From the NCBI GenBank assembly GCA_964459305.1, contig CAYWNA010000136.1:1-34262 (forward strand): DNA of 34,262 nucleotides, written 5' to 3'. This document shows, piece by piece, positions 31,296 through 34,262 of the stretch; positions within the stretch are counted from its first letter, which is position 1; each line of letters begins with the position of its first letter. Under the pieces are notes generated by a model. That model was given only the letters and a program-made list of their open reading frames with translations, did no database searches and was not told the origin of the DNA. The stretch is from CAYWNA01 sp964459305 (GTDB taxonomy: Bacteria; Planctomycetota; Planctomycetia; Pirellulales; Pirellulaceae). Position numbers and translations under genes: made by a program.

Positions 31296-32366
31296 TCAAT
31301 ATTTCGAGGAACACATCCCCCACTGGGTTTTGTTGTCAAACGGCGGCTGGTCGCCGAATTGGTCGCCCGGAAAGCGGCTCCAGGCGAGCCGGTTGCGTTG
31401 AGAGGGCCAGAGTCCGGCCGCCTGGCCCCAATCGCGAACGCCCGTGCCGTCGGGATCATGGACCAAGATCGAAAGGAAAAACTCTCGGCCCTCGCTGGCC
31501 TTGATCCCTGATAGCGAGCGGAAAGGGATTCCACATTCGTAATAGGTCACCCCGTCCTTGCGGCTAACCGCGATCTTGGCCTTTTCAAATTCCAAGTCCG
31601 CCAGTGGCCGCTCGGTCCGTCCCTCGGACAGCTTCATGCCCGGCTCGGCTAGTTGAAAGCACTTGCCGTCGGTGCCTTCGCCGCTGGATACGAAAAGAAA
31701 TTCGTAACGCGTGGCCTCATCGTCTTCGTTGGTGCCGGTCACAGTTTTTTGAGGGGAGAGCGCCACTTGCACTGCGTCAAAACCCTCGGCCTGCGAGCTA
31801 TCCTTCATCGGCACGAGCTTCTCTTCCTCGACCGCCACTAACATGGAGAACTGCCGACGGTTCCAGTACGTGCTGATGACCGTCGATTTCCCACCCACGT
31901 GAAACGCGGCCGGGATTGCGTCTTTCCAGTCGTCAACCTGGCCATCGATGTCGGGTTTGAAATAGGGGGCGCTGGTACAAACCACATCCTGGCGATGAGT
32001 GACCGTGGTGCCGGCTCCGGTCGCCGTAACCTCGACGGGATACGAATTGACCTTTGCGATCCGAGCCTCCTTGATATTGAAACGGACCTTTCCCGTTTCG
32101 CCTGGCGAAAGGGAAATCGGCTGTTCGCGGGGCGCGTATTTCCAACCGTCGGGCAGTTTCACGCGAATCGTACCGTTATAGGCCGTCGCGCCCAGATTCT
32201 TGACCGGAATGATCACCGGCGGCATGTGGGCCGGGGCCACCAGGAAACTGCCCACTTGCAGGGCAACCGGGTCTTCGGCCGAGACGCTTTTGGCAAGGCT
32301 AAATGCGATCGACAGGCAAACGACACCTGTCCCGAGCAATGTCCGGCGTGGTAGGAACTGTCTCAT
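31296..32366 (-). CDS. Secreted CBM9/DOMON-like protein (356 aa)
   Basis: ATG at 32366 has TGGAGG upstream and opens a signal peptide (LLGTGVVCLSIAFSLAKSVSAED). Residues about 35-135 form an Ig-like/NEW3-type sandwich (IPVKNLGATAYNGTIRVKLP, LSPGETGKVRFNI). Residues about 140-350 form a carbohydrate-binding family 9-like domain: PDIDGQVDDWKDAIPAAF, YWNRRQFSMLVAVEEEKL, YYECGIPFRSL and FFLSILVHDPDGTG. CBM9-like domains bind sugar ends or haem in related DOMON proteins; the ligand here is unknown. There is no catalytic domain. Translated together with the downstream FIST protein (34-base gap), it may be part of an envelope sensing or binding pair. Confidence 0.85.
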   Translation of the reverse strand: MRQFLPRRTLLGTGVVCLSIAFSLAKSVSAEDPVALQVGSFLVAPAHMPPVIIPVKNLGATAYNGTIRVKLPDGWKYAPREQPISLSPGETGKVRFNIKEARIAKVNSYPVEVTATGAGTTVTHRQDVVCTSAPYFKPDIDGQVDDWKDAIPAAFHVGGKSTVISTYWNRRQFSMLVAVEEEKLVPMKDSSQAEGFDAVQVALSPQKTVTGTNEDDEATRYEFLFVSSGEGTDGKCFQLAEPGMKLSEGRTERPLADLEFEKAKIAVSRKDGVTYYECGIPFRSLSGIKASEGREFFLSILVHDPDGTGVRDWGQAAGLWPSQRNRLAWSRFPGDQFGDQPPFDNKTQWGMCSSKY

Positions 32367-32517
32367 CTTCGCCTCCATTTGGTCATGCGGTGGATTATCG
32401 AGGCGGGTATCTCGAACGAACGGCAAACCAACTGTCGAACGTCTCCATATTCTGCACCACTCGGCAACGCCGGTCAATCATTCGCCCCGCCGATCAGCGA
32501 GAAAGGGGCTCCTTCAA

Positions 32518-32679
32518 AGCAACGCGCATCGAGACAGCGCCGTTGCGTTGATGGTGTCGGGCGACTTCCGCGTCGCTCTGACGGGGCGAAAAGCCCTGGA
32601 CAACGCGCAGATCATCTCCTCGGCCGGAGAGGGAGTGGGCAATTTAACGCAATCGGCCGCTAGCCCACCAAGTAGCTAG
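32518..32679 (+). pseudogene. Fragment of a second FIST-domain gene
   Basis: On the plus strand the reading frame gives SAVALMVSGDFRVALTGRK and ALDNAQIISSAGEGV, which aligns without gaps to the exported FIST protein encoded on the minus strand at 30209-31261 (AAVGIMLSGDFNVSLSGRQ, ANENDTVIASANEAA): 18 identities in 35 positions by eye. The homology starts near 32518 and fades near 32640; the stop is at 32677-32679. There is no start codon or ribosome binding site for it. Because DNA identity to the intact gene is modest, it is the rest of an older, diverged paralogue in opposite orientation, not a recent copy. Confidence 0.65.
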
Positions 32680-32892
32680 CAGTACAACCAACGACTGGCC
32701 TTGCGAATCACAGTTTGTTCTTGGTACAAGCCCACGCGACGTCGGACGTGCGCACGCCGCTTGTCGAGAAAACTGAGGAAGCTCGACGCTAACGCTTTTC
32801 GGTCTTGTCTTGTCCCGCCGATAAGCGGTGGCATATCGCCCCGAGTGCCATGTTCATTTGCGGTCTCTCTTCATCTGCCAAAAAGCGGAACA

Positions 32893-34128
32893 ATGCGGTA
32901 CGTACTGAGTTGTGGTTGCCTTGTCCTTCTGTCGCTTCCCTCAATCGCTCTAGCCCAATGCGCGTATCCGCCATTTGATGATGGCATGGGGCAGCCAAAC
33001 AACCACTACACACTTTCCGACCATCGACACCCGCCTATCGTCTACGACCGCTATCCCTTGGATCCAGCGCCGCTCGATGGACACAGTAGCCAAAATGCGT
33101 ATGCCGACGGTCCACGGTACTATTCGCAGCAACCATGCGAACGACCGAATTTCCAGCCGTTGCCGTCTCGTGACTCAGGCTATATCCCCAATCGTCTAGC
33201 CAGCTACAACCCAGCAGGCCCGGTATCATACTCTCGGGCGGGAGAACCGTCTCGTCCTTCCCAGGGCGCCTCTGGAGGACCGCCGCCTGTCATCTATTCA
33301 TCATCGCCCGACAATCCTCCATCGTCCCCGCTGCCTCCGCCCGGCAACTCATTGCCTCCGGACAGTACGCCCCCTCCGTCCGATGCGGCTGGCGAAACGG
33401 AGAATGAGAATTCCGAGCCCGATTCTGATGACCTCGACAACGAAACCATTTGGTACCAGCCGTCGACGTGGCTCGATTCCGAATGGGATAAGACAATCGA
33501 GCTAGGACTCAATGGAACCAGCGGCAATACGGAGATGATGAGCCTTAGGGCCGGCGGCAAACTTGAGCGAGAGTCCGATTGGCACAAGTTTCTCTTCGAG
33601 ATCGTTCATAACCGCGCGGAGAGTGGCGGAGTGTCGACGCAAGACAATGCGCTCGGCAAGTTGCGATTCGAACGCAAGTTGGGCGAGTCTCGGTGGAGTC
33701 TGTTTGCCCAAGGTACGGGTGAATACGACGAGTTCAAGGCATTCGACGTTCGCCTGGCGGGCAACCTCGGTGTGAACTACCAGTTCATCAAGACTGAGTC
33801 GACAACTCTGGCCGGTGATTTTGGTTCCGGTGTGTCACGCGAAATCGGCGGCCCGGACGACAGCTACGTGCCTGAAGCCGTGTTCGGTCTGGATTTCAAG
33901 CATTCGCTATCGAAGCGGCAGAAGATCTATGCCAAGTCAGAGTACTATCCTGACTGGGGCGATTTCGACAGCTACCGCGTCGTCACCGACACCGGCTGGG
34001 AGCTACTGCTGGACGACGCCTGGAACCTCAACCTCAAGGTCGGCATCATCGACCGCTACGACAGCACCCCGAACGGCCGCAGGCCGAACGATGTCGACTA
34101 CGCCGTCATGCTGCTATGGAGGCTGTAG
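32893..34128 (+). CDS. DUF481/YdiY-like outer-membrane barrel protein (411 aa)
   Basis: ATG at 32893 follows GCGGAA and opens a signal peptide (YVLSCGCLVLLSLPSIALAQ). A longer in-frame start at 32701 is not credible. Residues about 25-185 are a low-complexity Pro/Ser/Tyr-rich linker (PPSSPLPPPGNSLPPDST), which may cross the cell wall or periplasm. Residues about 195-411 form a DUF481-type barrel: DKTIELGLNGTSGNTEMMSL, FLFEIVHNRAESGG, AKSEYYPDWGDFDSYRVVTD, ending in the aromatic strand YAVMLLWRL expected for an outer-membrane protein. The family is linked to salt-induced outer-membrane proteins in other bacteria. Expression is uncertain; the 210 bases upstream show no clear promoter. Confidence 0.85.
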   Translation: MRYVLSCGCLVLLSLPSIALAQCAYPPFDDGMGQPNNHYTLSDHRHPPIVYDRYPLDPAPLDGHSSQNAYADGPRYYSQQPCERPNFQPLPSRDSGYIPNRLASYNPAGPVSYSRAGEPSRPSQGASGGPPPVIYSSSPDNPPSSPLPPPGNSLPPDSTPPPSDAAGETENENSEPDSDDLDNETIWYQPSTWLDSEWDKTIELGLNGTSGNTEMMSLRAGGKLERESDWHKFLFEIVHNRAESGGVSTQDNALGKLRFERKLGESRWSLFAQGTGEYDEFKAFDVRLAGNLGVNYQFIKTESTTLAGDFGSGVSREIGGPDDSYVPEAVFGLDFKHSLSKRQKIYAKSEYYPDWGDFDSYRVVTDTGWELLLDDAWNLNLKVGIIDRYDSTPNGRRPNDVDYAVMLLWRL

Positions 34129-34262
34129 CCGAGCGACTGGAACCATCAAGTCAACAGACATTTCAGAACTCCAAGGCGTCAGTCATCGTCATGGTATGAC
34201 CCTCGAGGAATCTTTTGTCGTGGAGGTTCCTCCCAACGCACACGTTTGGCTCGCCAAGCCGA

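Noticed and set aside
15..34262. Search for CRISPR arrays, tRNA genes, insertion sequences and prophage genes
   Set aside because: No regularly spaced repeats, no tRNA T-loop context outside genes, and no transposase, integrase or phage structural protein were found by reading.

Overview
The window looks like chromosomal DNA of a planctomycete, probably Pirellulales-like. The reasons are the moderately high GC, the high share of exported proteins and lipoproteins of planctomycete type (DUF11 lipoprotein, SUMF1-domain lipoprotein, PD40 propeller, secreted retropepsin-like protein, membrane protein with an FSIRHLM segment, DUF481 barrel), and many intergenic palindromes. This placement is inference from gene families; no rRNA, tRNA, phage, transposase or CRISPR array was seen.

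Layout. 1-1625: a small unknown gene and a secreted LolA-like protein, both on the minus strand. 1887-5339: a plus-strand envelope cluster of two diverged paralogues and a DUF11 lipoprotein. 5574-9269: three metabolic genes on the plus strand (nucleoside hydrolase, ThiF/MoeB-type adenylyltransferase, rhamnulokinase), facing a minus-strand tRNA-dihydrouridine synthase (9459-10520). 10766-11602: a secreted/membrane protein gene interrupted by two in-frame stops. 11734-13074: a small proline-rich membrane protein next to a NapH-like polyferredoxin. 13358-16733: a membrane protein facing a large periplasmic POTRA protein. 17112-24005: the most notable region, a tightly packed korDABC operon for a four-subunit 2-oxoacid:ferredoxin oxidoreductase, then a 988-residue protein with two GlnD/GlnE-type nucleotidyltransferase halves, then the remains of an ERI-1-like 3'-5' exonuclease gene whose start overlaps the nucleotidyltransferase stop, then a secreted zinc metallopeptidase. 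24141-30114: a coiled-coil/aspartic protease, a Tat-exported aldo/keto reductase, a propeller protein plus SUMF1 lipoprotein pair, and glucokinase. 30209-32366 (minus): a CBM9-like protein and a secreted FIST protein, with a fragment of a second FIST gene (32518-32679) on the other strand. 32893-34128: a DUF481 outer-membrane barrel protein.

Two themes deserve attention. First, many intergenic spaces hold REP-like units: a GTAG or GTGG tetranucleotide followed by a short hairpin, usually as inverted pairs. Several unrelated stem sequences share this plan, and in the two copies of one family the stem positions covary, so the hairpin itself appears to be maintained. Second, three genes are visibly decaying (stop-interrupted 10766-11602, internally deleted exonuclease at 23013, FIST fragment at 32518). 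The candidate functional system is the coupling of korDABC with the double nucleotidyltransferase. A link between 2-oxoglutarate flux and nucleotidylylation-type regulation is a reasonable hypothesis, but the sequence does not prove it.
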